Assembly: GCA_963576565.1 (NCBI GenBank)
Contig: OY755042.1
Span: 111,405,314-111,469,313 of the forward strand
Length of the DNA: 64,000 bases
From: Aspidapion aeneum
Lineage: Eukaryota > Arthropoda > Insecta > Coleoptera > Brentidae
Direction of reading: 5' to 3'
Shown: one piece after another, positions 32,870 to 44,822 of the stretch
Layout: every line of letters starts with the position of its first letter
Numbering within the stretch: position 1 is the stretch's first letter
Translations under genes and position numbers: made by a program
Notes under the pieces: model-generated
Seen by the model: only the letters and a program-made list of their open reading frames with translations
Databases searched by the model: none
Told to the model about the DNA's origin: nothing

Positions 32870-33210
32870 AGTAGACCCTGTATAATATCTAACCCTAAAA
32901 AAATCATGTAGGTAGAAAACTATTTGATATTTGAGATGGTTTTAAATAGATTATGACTAAATGTGTGCATAAAAAAGCAGCCGATTTGTGTCTACACTCT
33001 TTTCGCCCGTTGAAAAGTGAAATTGACCCAGAAACCTGCTTTTTTAGACATCCAAAATAATAATACTAACGAACACTATTTAAAATATAGAGTACCTTTA
33101 AACTCCTGAAGCTATATGGTTTAACTTAGAATAATTAGACAAAGCAAAAATGGATCCTATGAAGAGTTAAAAATCAGAATAAACTATAAACTGAACAAAC
33201 TAAAAGATAA
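32870..33210. other. No gene seen
   Basis: AT-rich with no supported feature. Confidence 0.35.
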
Positions 33211-33220
33211 AACCTGTTAT

Positions 33221-33560
33221 GCAGTGACGGATCAAGGATTTCCGGGGGGAGGGGCCAAAGTGGCAGCAAACATCAACATATTTTTTATTGGCAGTTTTTA
33301 ATAGATCTGAGGTGGGAAATTTAGTATCCAAAGGAGATTTATGGTCCCGCAAGCGAAATTTTTTAAAAAATTTAGTAGATCTTGGGACACATTGTAAACA
33401 AGTGATGCTGCTGAAATATTCAAGATGAAAGCCCCAATCGACACAGGTGTATATTCAAAATATAAATTTATATAACCACAAAAAAATATCATTAGTTTTT
33501 TTTTAATGGCTGCAAAAAACGGCAACCCCCCCCCCCCCCACCGGGCCCCCAAAATCTGAA
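33221..33560. mobile_element. hAT-like GC-end MITE fragment
   Basis: It begins GCAGTGACGGATCAAGG followed by a G-rich block. It runs to a poly-C tract and CCACCGGGCCCCC near 33545. The plan matches the CAGTGGCGGATCCAGG family. The right terminus is not clear. Confidence 0.4.
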
Positions 33561-33599
33561 AGTTAGAGGTTTTTAAAAATTTTCTTAAAAAGTAAGCTT

Positions 33600-33870
33600 T
33601 TAAGGAAAAAACTTATATTATACTTTATTGTAGACAATAAAACTCCTTTTTTAACAAGCTATAATTCAATGAGGTTAGACTGATTACAAACTCTCCAGAG
33701 GCGTCCGTTAATTGAAGTAATTTAAAAAAGCTAAAAAAAACTTGCTACACTTTATTGTAGACAGTAAAATTCACTTTTCAACAATGTGTAGAGTTTGACT
33801 TATAAAAAACTCTCCAGCGACGTCCGTAAATATGGGTGATTTAAAAAAATCTTTAAAAAAAAACTGTTTT
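33600..33870. repeat. ~125-bp tandem duplication
   Basis: ACTTTATTGTAGACA(A/G)TAAAA occurs near 33623 and 33748. Each is followed by AACTCTCCAG(A/C)G(G/A)CGTCCGT about 75 bp later. Two diverged units are visible. Confidence 0.6.
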
Positions 33871-34310
33871 TCACATATTATTCGATTTTCTTAAAAACCA
33901 AGCTCTCTATCAAAAGAACGTAAAAGGTCAAGAAAAAGAAGAAGATAAACATAATAAATAAAGTTTTGGGTACTCTAGTAATACATCTAAATACCCAAAG
34001 AAAGAGAAACAAATTTATAATAGAAAATTAGAAATTCGGAAGATAGGAGAGTGAAAGAGACGACATTTTTAGTCCACCCACCCAAAAAAGGAGAACAATG
34101 AAACAAACGAACGATATGCTTTCGTACACCATGAACCTTCACCTTCTTCTATGTCTGATGATTTACTAGGTGAATTGAGAAAGTTCGTTTTTTCATCTGC
34201 CGGATGACAATTCAAGGATAGGTAGATATACGAAATACGTAAAAGCTATACTGGACATGGGGAAGCCGCTTAGAAAAAGAAAAACTAATTTAGCAGAAAT
34301 TCTTCTCTTC
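33871..34310. other. No gene supported
   Basis: A short in-frame stretch near 34150-34220 is open but matches no family that I recognise. No repeats were identified. Confidence 0.3.
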
Positions 34311-34313
34311 ATT

Positions 34314-34592
34314 AGACACTTATTGGAATAAAACCTGACCTTATTTTAAAATCCACCGTATTGTGAAAAATTTACATATAAAAAGCAGCTCTTTCTTTCA
34401 AAATTCGGTCTGTGTGTATTGAAGAAACGGATTTATTAGTGTCTGTATTTATTAAATTAAAGTTAGCGACTTTATTTTTAAATTTGATTTTGGTATGTAA
34501 ATTTTGAGAGGTCAGCTGTCAGTTTTCTTTGTAAATCTGTCAGAATAAAGTCGACTCTAAAATAAAGTCAGGTTTTATTCCAATAAGTCCCT
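34314..34592. mobile_element. 279-bp MITE with ATT target duplication, copy 3
   Basis: The ends AGACACTTATTGGAATAAAA and TTTTATTCCAATAAGTCCCT form an inverted repeat of about 40 bp. ATT flanks both sides (34311-34313 and 34593-34595). Confidence 0.85.
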
Positions 34593-34595
34593 ATT

Positions 34596-35435
34596 CTCTT
34601 CCTATTGTAACAGGCGGCCAGTGTGACAGTGGTACTGTCACCTTAAGTGGCCAAGGCTTAAATGTTGTGAGCTACCAACTCAGGCTACAACTTATATAAA
34701 TTATAAAAAGATTAAATGTTATTTCTCATTTGTTCTCGAAAGTGAATTTGACGGTTCTTGGAGGAAGTTTGGTGCTATAAACGTTTTTCTCAAATGTATA
34801 ACCAATGTAGGAAAAATCATACATACCTTTTCAATTTTCTTCTTGTAGCTTCACACTTTCACTTCTTATATTTATTAATTGAATACCAACTTTTACTACT
34901 ATTAAGCTTTTGTATTCAAATATTTACACTTCTTAAACTTTTAGACTTTATAAACCTTTTGTATATTTGTTGTAAATATATATATTTATCAACATTTTAA
35001 ACGTTGATTGAATGAGTGAAACTATTCAATCAACTGTTTAATTTACTTAATATTACTGTTTCGTTTGGGATATATTGTTGATGAAAAATGCCGATTTTAG
35101 GGCAACGAATGGTTTGTATTTTGTTGTTAAAAAACCATAAAACAGATAAAAACATTATTTCAAAACACTGGAAACAGTAATAATTAAAAGCTTTAAAATT
35201 AATAAACTCTAAAAGAAAAGACTAAAATGTAAGCTTTCTTTAACGGTTTTCTTATCCAAGACAAGCCACGCTGCTCTACAGACATTCTTGGCTTGCCGTT
35301 GTCGTGCTTTGAAACTTAAGCTCTCTCGTATTGGCGAGAAAGACAAAGAGACAAAATACCACCGCAATTCAAAGATGCGTGGAAAGTTGAAAATAGTTTC
35401 GCTAATTTGTTTCCAGTTACAAAATATGAATTATT
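34596..35435. other. No gene seen
   Basis: AT-rich. A leucine/phenylalanine-rich open stretch near 34758-35000 is compositionally biased and unsupported. Confidence 0.3.
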
Positions 35436-35439
35436 TTGA

Positions 35440-35899
35440 TGCCCAGATTCGACCAACTATGGAGTACTGCTCACATATATGGAGTGCGGCACCCAAACAT
35501 ACCTTAATGCTTTTGAACACCGTGCAAAAACGAGCTATCAAGCTGATCAATGACCCCGCTCTTACCCGTAGCTTGGATAGTCTCGAACATCGAAGAACTG
35601 TGGGCGATCTATCTCTCTTCTACAGGTATTATCACGGAAAATGCTCTGAAGAGTTGGCACGTATGAACCCCCCGGGAGTAGCACCTACTAGGCGAACACG
35701 TCAAACAGACGGTAACCATCAATTTATTGTCAACATAGAGGCACCAAGAACCTCATTATATCAGAATTCATATCTCTGGAGAACAGCATCGCTGTGGAAT
35801 AAACTCCCTGCGACAGTTTTCCCTGCAGGTTACAACCTGAACCGTTTCAAAACCAACACGCACCAACATTTCCGCGCACTTGCCGCTTCTCGAGCGTGA
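35440..35899 (+). pseudogene. LINE (CR1/Jockey-group-like) C-terminal fragment
   Basis: An uninterrupted ~150-codon stretch encodes AQIRPTMEYCSHIWSAAP, LLNTVQKRAIKLINDPALTR, DLSLFYRYYHGKCSEELA, YLWRTASLWNKLPATVFPAG and NLNRFKTNTHQH, then a stop. This is the typical RT-distal end of insect non-LTR elements. The catalytic RT and endonuclease are missing, so it is 5'-truncated although still open. The frame continues to 35288, but that upstream part is not LINE-like. It is probably one of the younger LINE insertions here. Confidence 0.8.
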
Positions 35900-36189
35900 T
35901 AGGGATCTCCTTGCGAGTGCGCATACCCGTAAAAAAAAAAATGTTAGTGGCTCAAAGGACATATTAGCCGAATACAATTTTTATTAAAATACAGCGAACC
36001 TGAAAATATGCCAAAAAACAAGTCGCCGGAGTTGCCATAAATTTTACTTAATCTTAACCTAGTCTTGCATATAATTAATGCTTGTTGATGACAAAAACAA
36101 TATTTAATTAAAAATCTTTAAAAACTGGCAAAAATACCATTTATATTCAAATCCCGTTTTGTTACACTATTCTTGCTCTATTCATGTCA

Positions 36190-36540
36190 TGTAGTGCGCT
36201 GTTTAATGTAAAAATAGCTTGCGCATTTTGTGCCTTTTACTGTGTATGATTTTTGGTTGAATTTAACTGGTTCATTTGGGGGCAAAACAGGGTTTTTTCA
36301 TGGGGGCCAAAGGATGTATCTTGTTATACGTAGTAGCCTATGCCCCATTTTGGCAAAAAAAGTTTTTTTTGGTACCATTACTAAAAGTTGTATTTTATGT
36401 TGTTTTTGTAAAAAATGGGCGCAAAATTCGTTTAGGAGATTCAAGAGTGATGACTAGGTAGGTGTAGTTCTGTATAAATTTTGTAAATACTAGAATTAAT
36501 TGTTATCAATGTATTTTTTATTAAAACATTTTTATAAAAA
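36190..36540 (+). repeat. Unclassified interspersed repeat, plus copy
   Basis: It matches 47090-47740 in inverted orientation. Shared words are TGTATGATTTTTGKTTGAAT, ATGGGCGCAAAATTCGT and TATAAATTTTGTAAATACTA. Both copies have a frame reading C-x2-C-x2-W around KKWAQN, reminiscent of the zinc-binding tail of Tigger-type transposases; this is weak. TAGGGGAAAGG words near 36937 and 47877 may be terminal repeats. Confidence 0.5.
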
Positions 36541-37230
36541 TCTCTAAGATTGGCTCTGATGGCGTTGGCTAAAGGCGGTCACGTACAATAAAACTACAGT
36601 ACTTACCTCCGGGTGACCTTAGTAAATAATAAATAATAAAATAAAGTTTTGAGGTCGGAAGTCTCTCTCGAGGACCACAAGATAACGAATTGTAAGGTAT
36701 TAATCTTGACGAAGACCTTGTTTTTTTTTGCCGGATTTTCGGAGCAGACCATTGTCGAAAGAGAGAGTTCGCTGGCCCACAAACACAGATCGAAATTCAC
36801 TGATGGGCCACGAATGTGCAACAATTTATTTTTTCGTCAAAACGATTTGTATACGAAAGTCTAGCTTGTTTGATTTAATTTTATGTGTCACAGTAATTCA
36901 TAACAATTTTGGATCGATCCTTCATATCAAATAGGTAGATAGGGGAAAGGAGGGAAATATGGGATACTTAATTTTAAAGGCCTATTTCTTCTATTAAATG
37001 AAGGCAAGATATGTTATCTTTATTTTTTAATTTTAAGCTTAAGCGATTTAGAACTTTATCATACTATTATTTTTATTTTTGTAAAAAGCATACGGGGTAA
37101 AATGGGGTACCTATATTTGGCAAAACAAGCGGGGCTGTTGTGTCATTTAGAATTAATATTTTTGTAAGAAAAGTTTTATTTATTAAAATACTAACCAAGA
37201 TTAAAATACTTATTAAAAAAAAAAAAGGTG
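36541..37230. other. Probable internal or non-coding transposon sequence
   Basis: It lies between the interspersed repeat and the Tigger coding remnant. TAGGGGAAAGGAGGGAAATA at about 36937 and GGGTAAAATGGGGTACC at 37095 look like Tigger-type terminal or subterminal words. No gene was found. Confidence 0.35.
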
Positions 37231-37231
37231 T

Positions 37232-37779
37232 TGAAAGAATACAACTTGCAGTAGATAACTTGGATTGACTTGGACATCCATCTCTCAAAGAAATATTCAA
37301 AAGAGCTGGGGAGCATTATGGACTGAACCCATTCGCAGTAGAGAGGTGTTAGAGGACGCGGAGTCTGATGAAGAAAATCTTCCACTTTCGGAACTATGAA
37401 AGAGACTTTGCGTTGTAAATGAGTCAGACCTTAAGGCCATTACAGCTTCACAGAATATCATAGATCCAGAAAATGACTTAAGTAGTAATGATATTATGGA
37501 GTTGGCGACTGGAGAAAAAGACACTATTGTAGACAAAAACAGAAGAAGACATAATAAACGAGGCAATAGCTAACAAAGACCAACAGAATGAATCCGGCGA
37601 ATCAGAGATTGAAGGAGGAATGGTGCAGAGAATAAAGCACGGTGACGCTGCGAGGTCATTATCAGTATCCATTCAATGGACAGAGCAAAATGATTTTCCA
37701 GTGGAGGACATATTGCTACTCAAACGGCTAAAGGAAAAAGCGTTAGAACTAGCTAAAAACAAGAGTATTCAAACTTAGT
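37232..37779 (+). pseudogene. Tigger/jerky-type transposase C-terminus
   Basis: Read with frameshifts, this region resembles the end of a pogo-superfamily DDE transposase. It has a segment resembling FKRAGEHYGLNPFA-like WxxL contexts near 37290, an acidic hinge (EDAESDEENLPL, about 37352-37390) and a final block with HGDAARSLSVSIQWTEQND (37639-37695), then VEDILLLKRLKEKALELAKN and a stop at 37777. The last block matches the C-terminal helix of Tigger proteins. At least one stop and two frame changes are present. The catalytic triad is not included. Confidence 0.7.
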
Positions 37780-37989
37780 TAGACACTTTAAAAAAAAAAA
37801 TAGATTAAGTTATACTTATGCAGTTTAAGTTAGACATAGGTATGTATGTATCTACATAGGAACATACATTTTTTGTAGTTTTATATTTTTATAACATTGG
37901 AATGATGTTTTAAGTTTTACCTATTTTTATATGAACACTTTTACGAAATAAAGGTATTTTAGAATGAAATTTTGCGAATTTTATAAAAA

Positions 37990-38073
37990 AATAAATAGTC
38001 CCACTAGTCCGGATACCTCGATAATCCGGCATTGACCGGAACGATATGTGTCCGGATTACTGAAGTTGTACTG
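37990..38073 (+). mobile_element. 3' terminal repeat of a Tigger element
   Basis: TCCGGAT and ATAATCCGG words, then TCCGGATTACTGAAGTTGTA CTG followed by TA. This is the usual CAGTACAAC..ATCCGG Tigger terminus in inverted form. It is probably the end of the element whose transposase tail is at 37232-37779. The 5' terminus was not found. Confidence 0.65.
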
Positions 38074-38404
38074 TATATATAACAATGTTATTTGGTTTTA
38101 ATTTTTTTTAAACTTTTTTTCTGTGTAATTTTAATTTAAACCCTTTCTTCCATCATTCCTTGACTGGGCTACAAACATCATCTTTATTTTTTCGAGATCG
38201 ATTAACCGATTTAAGGTCACACCTCGGCCCTTGGACTCGTTTTCACTTGTGATTATTTTTATAGCTAGGGTCAGCTAAAATGTTTCATTGTCACTTTTGA
38301 AAGCCTGTGTTGATTGTTAGGAGCCTCGAAGGCCTTGGCCCATTTTCTTTCTTTCTTTGTTCTAAGCCCCATATTCCAACTGTATTAGTTTATCTTTAGA
38401 TACA
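38074..38404. other. No gene seen
   Basis: No feature supported. Confidence 0.35.
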
Positions 38405-38552
38405 GGGGCGGATCTAGGAACTTGATTTGGTGGGAGGAATATCATATTATATTAAATATTGCAGAAAACTATTTTGCATTGTTACCGAGAGGTGTATTCT
38501 TTGTGTTAAAACTAAATTTAGTTTGAGATTTGGGGGGGGGGGCAAATTTCCA
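38405..38552. mobile_element. hAT-like MITE fragment
   Basis: CAGGGGCGGATCTAGGAACT starts it, and a poly-G run (38532-38541) lies near the right edge where the foldback begins. It is truncated. Confidence 0.4.
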
Positions 38553-38850
38553 CATTTTTCTTGAAATTTTTGTAGCACGAATCCCCTTCCAGGGGTATAC
38601 TTTACCCCTATATTTTGAATAGGGAAAGTGGGTCTGGTAATACCTTGTTTTGTTGAAGCTATCTTGAATATCTTTACAACCGTGTAAAAATTTCGAAAAT
38701 CCCTCGATTAGTTTTTGAGATATTTGCTATCAAATGTTCAAATTTAACATGGAATGATAAAATAAAAATTAAATCCGAAAAATATTAAATTCTAAATAAA
38801 TTTTTATTTTATCAGATCATGTTAAATTTGAAAGTTTGAAGGCAATTATC

Positions 38851-39151
38851 CGAGGGGTCATCAGCTTTCAACAGTACTGTACAAATTTCACAACAGGACC
38901 CGACAGTACCACGACAGGACCCAACAGTACGCGACAGGACCCGACAGGACCCAACAGTACTCAACAGTACTCAACAGGACCCAACAGTACTCGACAGGAC
39001 CCAACAGTACTCGACAGTACACGACAGGACCCAACAGGACCCAACAGGACCCAACAGGACCCAACAGTACTCAACAGGACCCAACAGTACACGACAGGAC
39101 CCAAGTCCTGTTGGAGGCTGTACAAAATTTTACGGTGCCGATGACCCCTCG
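38851..39151. mobile_element. 301-bp inverted-repeat element with internal minisatellite and 8-bp target duplication
   Basis: The ends CGAGGGGTCATCAGC and GCCGATGACCCCTCG are inverted. CAATTATC flanks both sides (38843-38850 and 39152-39159). Subterminal GTACAAATTT / AAAATTTTGTAC also pair. Most of the interior is a 10-bp minisatellite. An 8-bp duplication suggests a hAT/Merlin-type integration, but the CGAGGGG end is not a standard one I recognise. Confidence 0.88.
38892..39102. repeat. 10-bp minisatellite, 21 units of two alternating words
   Basis: Units follow RACAGGACCC or RACAGTACNC. I count 21 units in 211 bp: 20 of exactly 10 bp and one of 11 bp. The two words are interleaved irregularly and not in blocks. 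Because the period is not a multiple of three, all three frames stay open and read as Thr/Gly/Pro/Asp/Ser repeats; this is not evidence for a gene. Confidence 0.92.
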
Positions 39152-39500
39152 CAATTATCTCAAAAACTAATGGAAAGCTTTTTGAAGTTTTCACACGGTT
39201 GTAAGGACATTCAAAAGGCCTTCAAAACAGGGTATCACTAGACCCACTTTCCCTATTCAAAATATACGGGTAAAGTATACCCCTCGAAGGTTGTGAGTGT
39301 TACAAAAATGTCAAGATAGCCAAAAAGTGTCCCCCTCGCAAACAAAATCGACGTGTCTCGGCATTTTTAAAAATTTTCAGCAGTTCTTGAGAAATCCTGG
39401 GTGGAAAGTTTTAAATTAGAAAAAAAAACTGCTCAAATTACAATTTTTTGTATATATCTTTGCGTTTCAGATGTTTTCGTGTGTTTGTCCGTCGGTATGT

Positions 39501-39750
39501 CATATACATAATAATCCAATACTCCCGATTATCCATTTACACAATGAGTGGACTTTGAAGCAAACATTATGAAATAAATATATACACACATACAGGAAAA
39601 CTGCATAAGTCTATCCTTTACAAGTTCCGCACGTGTGTCCGCGAGAAAGACAGACTTATGGTTACTTAATATGTGCTGGGATATTGCTATTTCGTAATGT
39701 GTGCTTCACGAAATAAAAGTTACCGTGAGTATTGGAGTATTTTGTATATG
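39501..39750. mobile_element. 250-bp CATATAC MITE, copy 2
   Basis: The ends CATATACATAATAATCCAAT and ATTGGAGTATTTTGTATATG are inverted. The flanks CGGTATGT (39493-39500) and CTGTATGT (39751-39758) match at seven of eight positions. Internal similarity to 10715-11152 includes CCATTTACACAATG and GATATTGCTATTTCG. Confidence 0.85.
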
Positions 39751-39807
39751 CTGTATGTCTGTATGTATCTCTATCTATATGTCTGTCTGTATCTTTGACT
39801 ATATAAC

Positions 39808-39986
39808 CAGTGGCGCACCCAGGAATGTGTCTTGGGGGGAGCAAGAGCCTTGGCGGAGGCCCGAGATCCCATGATGCCGTATTTTATTCTATTTTTTTAT
39901 TCATGAAATATATTAAAAAATGCTTTAAAAAACTTTGGATTGGGGAGGGCGGGCAGGCCCAGAGATCCCCCCTGGGTGCATCCATT
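39808..39986. mobile_element. GCGCACCCAGG-type hAT MITE
   Basis: It begins CAGTGGCGCACCCAGGAAT and ends CCTGGGTGCATCC. Interior words ATGATGCCGTATTTTATTC and TTCATGAAATAT are shared with the copy split at 61782-62829. No target duplication remains. Confidence 0.65.
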
Positions 39987-40311
39987 TTATCGAAAATTCT
40001 ATGTAGATCTCGAAACTTATATCATTCAAGACTAGAACTTGTGCTTCTCTCGTTATTTTCGTACATAACAAAATAAAACCAATCGCTTTTCTCAGTACCA
40101 CCAGTGTCTCAAAAATCCAGTCACGACACACATTTCGATTTGCATCTCGTACTATAAACTGTAATGGTTGTACCTTAATGGTCTAACGCGGAGTTAAAAA
40201 CGAGATGATTAAGGTAATTTTTAGGTCCAATTTCGATGCCGAGAAAGCATCACGTCTTCTTTCAACTTCGATTATACCACTGTAGGTAGGTACCCAGTAC
40301 CAAATAGTAAT

Positions 40312-40740
40312 AGTCCAGTCATTATAGAATTTTAGCTTGCCAACAGAGATCAAATCAATTGAGAATGAAATAAAATTTAAAAACGCTACAAAAAACTATC
40401 TTTACCAAAAATGTTTATATGTATTTATTTAAGTATTTTACTTCTTAATTTAAAAATGAAATAACATATTGTTCCAACTATTTTGTACAAATTTTTGACG
40501 TTGCTTTGTCAAACATTGTTTTGATTTTGTCGGCAATAAATGTTTTGAGTTTGAGTTTTTTTTTGCAAAAGGTGGTGTAGTCGCGATTTTGACATACTTT
40601 GTTGACATCGGAGTCCTAGAAAGAAATTTGAGTTTTCGACCTTGGGGGGGGGGCCGGCTCCTCCCGCCATCTTGGATTTAGTGTGCACAAAAAGGGATTT
40701 TTTCAAAATAACTTGGTTACTGTACTTTTTAGAAAAAAAA
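40312..40740 (+). repeat. TTCGACCTTGGGGG repeat, copy 2, with insertion
   Basis: TAGTCCAGTCATTATAGAA at 40312 and GCAAAAGGTGGTGTAGTCGC at 40565 flank about 210 bp that copy 1 lacks (40346-40555, ending in a T-rich run). The rest, to TTAGTGTGCACAAAAAGGG, matches 30600-30795. Confidence 0.6.
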
Positions 40741-40776
40741 AGTTTTAAACAAAAGATAAAGACAATATAATTTTAC

Positions 40777-41056
40777 CATGGGCGCACCCAGGGGGGGGGC
40801 CCGGGGCCCGGCCCCCCCCCAAGCCTTAGATTTTTAAATATATTTTCTACATATTTGATGATAAAACATGAAAAATACCTTAAAATTTGACATCAGGAGG
40901 CTTCGGGCCCCCCCAAGCCCAAGCAGTGGCGTAGTTGCGAAAAGCCATGATGACTTTTTTTTTTTTTTTTTTGGTCGCAAGTTTTTTGAGGGCGCGCTTT
41001 GTAGCTGTCGAGCCCCCCCCCCCAAGACACATTCCTGGGTGCGTTCGGTTCCACTG
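40777..41056. mobile_element. Composite of hAT-like GC-end MITE fragments
   Basis: CATGGGCGCACCCAGG at 40777 starts one fragment with long poly-G/poly-C runs. CAGTGGCGTAGTTGCG at 40924 and CCTGGGTGCG..CCACTG ending 41056 bound a second. A T run of about 18 lies at 40957-40974. Target duplications were not found. Confidence 0.5.
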
Positions 41057-41059
41057 ATT

Positions 41060-42300
41060 TTACACGTTTTTCTTTCAGACAAACAGTTTTTGAGTTATGA
41101 CGCTAAACATTTCGCCGCCACTTTGGATTTTGACTAATTTTTTTATTTAGTGGCCTTTAACTTCGAAACTGCTTATTTTTGAAAAAATCTGTAATAACAT
41201 AAAACGAAGACCGACTAATAGCCTAAAAAATGAGATATCACTGAGTTCTATGAATAGTTTCTTTGCTGAGATACGAACCCTGAAGTGTCAGCAGTACACC
41301 CGTGTCATATGTATTTCCATAGTATACGGGGTGTCCCCCTTTTAAAACCTAGGGGATGGATTTTTTTAATGATCTAAAAAATTATTGTTACTATATCAGG
41401 GCTATCAAAATGGACGGGCCACGATCCTCCACTTTGTTGACGTCACATCCGGGGCTGATTTTTTTTTGATGGTCACGTTACGACACAGCTGATTGTCTTT
41501 AAAATATTGAAGTTAGAATGACGTTTCATGGATATTTGATTTTTTTTTTAATAAAGCCGTTTTTGAGATTGTTTTTACTTTATTCTGGTAGAACAATTTT
41601 TTTTAAATGTATAGTAAGCCCTAATTTTTCATAGCCGCTTCATTAGCTCACACAAAAATTAAGTTTAAAGCAGAAGCGAATGTGACAATCACATATGACA
41701 AAGTCAAATACATGTCAAATATAACAGTTGGCATGTGGTACATGGCGGGTAATTTGAATTCAAAATAAGGAATGCTAAATCTTGAAGATTTTAACCTTTT
41801 AATCATGTTGCTTCCTTACAAACCTTTGGTGGAATATCGGGATGGTGTCTGAGAATATTTCAGTGAAATTTTGCGGAAATCTGTAGTGCCATTTTGAAAA
41901 TATCATAAAAAAAACGTCTGAACTCCCATAAGACCCAATGTAAAATTCAGCCCCGGGAGAACAGCTGATTTTTTCAGGGTCGTGGCCTCTATTTTTGTGT
42001 TGGCCTTGACTATATCGAGTACGCTCTTTCCATTGGTGGTATTTTTAGATTCCGGCGCCGACCGGAAGTGGTCTATTCAGGTCCAAACTCCGTTTTTTGA
42101 ATAGGGATGGGAATAATTTTGCAACGAATTCGGATTCTACGCAAGAAAATACGTACCTTTTATTTGAATATATCTCATTTTGTAGGCTATTAAACTAACT
42201 AAAAAAATTGGTCAAAACCCAAAATGGCGGCGAAATGATAAGTGTTATAACTCGCAAACCATTCGTTTCACAAAAAAACGTACTCAAGCGTGTTAAAGGC
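41060..42300. repeat. 1.2-kb palindromic region
   Basis: The outer arm GAGTTATGACGCTAAACATT and TTTCGCCGCCACTTTGG (41091-41128), continuing to AATAGCCTAAAAAATGAGAT near 41217, is matched inverted at 42170-42260. An inner pair (GACGGGCCACGATCC near 41412; inverted GGGTCGTGGCC near 41977; CCGGGGCTGA near 41449, inverted CAGCCCCGG near 41949) continues the symmetry. Two nested foldbacks or one decayed long palindrome are both possible. Confidence 0.6.
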
Positions 42301-42479
42301 CTAAAGCCTAAAGGCTCCCCCCATGGATCCATGGCAAACTATAAAGGGTAATTTAAGTTTTTATTTAAATTAAGTCAGCAGAATTTTTAATAAAGTTTGA
42401 GTCATTTCATGCTGTAATTTGGGTAGGTTTTAGAAAATTTTATTGTTTTCAACTTTTGTCCAAAACTTTTTTCCTGAAA

Positions 42480-42650
42480 TGTACTTCAGGGACCAAGAAA
42501 TTAAAAAAAAAACCTTTTCGTGCACACTAAATCCAAGGTGGCGGGGGGAGCTGGCCCTCCCCAAGGTCGAAAGCTCAAGTTTTTGTTTAGGACACCAATG
42601 TGAACGACATATGTCAAAATCGTGACTATACCACCTTTTGGAAGTTTCTG
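42480..42650 (-). repeat. TTCGACCTTGGGGG repeat, copy 3, inverted
   Basis: TGCACACTAAATCCAAGGTG, CCCCAAGGTCGAAAGCTCAA and AAAATCGTGACTATACCACC are the reverse complement of the words at 40560-40735. Confidence 0.6.
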
Positions 42651-43530
42651 AAATTTCCCCCCCCCCTCTACACCCAGGCTTCCCTCAAGCGGATCAAACG
42701 AACCGACATGAGACAGACATTTCGGTGGCTTTGCGTGCGCAGTGTTCAGTAGTAAAGTAAACGAACTATACCTCATAAAATCATATGTTGCAAGGAATGA
42801 AAAATTATTCAAGAAGAACGTGGTTCACATGAAACAATACATTTCTGCCTACAACAAAATGGCCCCGCTTTCACTTTCCCTACAAGTCAAGCGTTTTGGA
42901 GAAATTTTGAACGAGAAATAATAATATTAAAAGTCTTCAATTAGGTTCATGTGAGCGAGAGCTGTTAAAAAAATGGAACCATACGGATCTGAGCTGATAG
43001 GTAGGATTGGTGTCAATTGATTCGCTTTTATAGGGTTTAACAGAAAAAAAGTATGTTATACAACAAAGTATGTTATACAACAAAGTTTGAAATCGTTATT
43101 TTGAAGCCCGTGAAGAATAACGCATGGTAAAAAAAATTGTCTTAGATCAAAGCAAATTGCTTTAAAGTAAAATAATGTGTGCTTTCCTATTCACCAAGAG
43201 AATATTTTTTTGATATAGCACAAAAAATGTCTTGCCTCTTTATTTAATGTCAAACAGAAATTGTTTTATTATAAATTGGAATTATAAATTATATGAAGAC
43301 AATTTGCTTTTTTACAAAATGGAGTATACTGAAACAAAGAAGAAGAAAAATCTGATTTCAAGATTAAACAATTAAACGCCGCGTTGAACTACAAAGAAAT
43401 ATATTAATTCAAAACTCATTGTTTTAAGGTAAAACAATTTATTCAAGAAAAGAACGTGTGTTTTCATTGTAGACAAAATTTTTTACCGTGAGGGGTGTAC
43501 GGGTGGTCGGAGACACTCTACATATACTTA
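42651..43530. other. No gene supported
   Basis: A frame near 42820-42910 reads MKQYISAYNKMAPLS and is open for about 35 codons, but I recognise no family. GTATGTTATACAACAAA is duplicated in tandem near 43051-43085. The rest is AT-rich. Confidence 0.3.
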
Positions 43531-44549
<1,019 letters not shown>

Positions 44550-44822
44550 AGAAAAAGTTATGACCAAAAGTTGGGTATGTACACTTTGGACTTGCCTAAC
44601 TACCCGTTTTCGTAACCTATTTTCTTAACGCCCTGTATATTGACTTACCGAATTACGTATATAAAGATAATGTTTTAATTTTTATTGCGACCTCACCCAC
44701 AAAAATACACAAAATTTAATAATTAGAAACTCCTTGACACGGAAATTGTTTTTTTTTTATTAAAAAAGGTGACCATTTTTATTGTAGTAAGTATACAGTG
44801 AAATCTCCTATAAGCGGAAATT

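Larger units (their letters stand above)
38556..39420. repeat. Foldback, copy 2, interrupted
   Basis: It has the same palindrome as 31862-32380, with matching arms (TTTTTGTAGCACGAATCC at 38565; CCCCTCGCAAACAAAATCGA near 39332). The right arm is separated by the 301-bp insertion at 38851-39151. Sequence beyond the palindrome (TTCTTGAGAAATCC near 39384) also matches copy 1, so the repeat is longer than the palindrome. Confidence 0.85.

Noticed and set aside
35288..35435. The N-terminal part of the 203-codon frame ending at 35899 as LINE protein
   Set aside because: LINE-like residues begin only around 35440; the upstream extension is an accidental opening.
38836..39144. A 102-codon open frame with Thr/Gly/Pro/Asp/Ser repeats
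   Set aside because: It is produced by the 10-bp minisatellite, whose period keeps every frame open; there is no start context or conserved domain.
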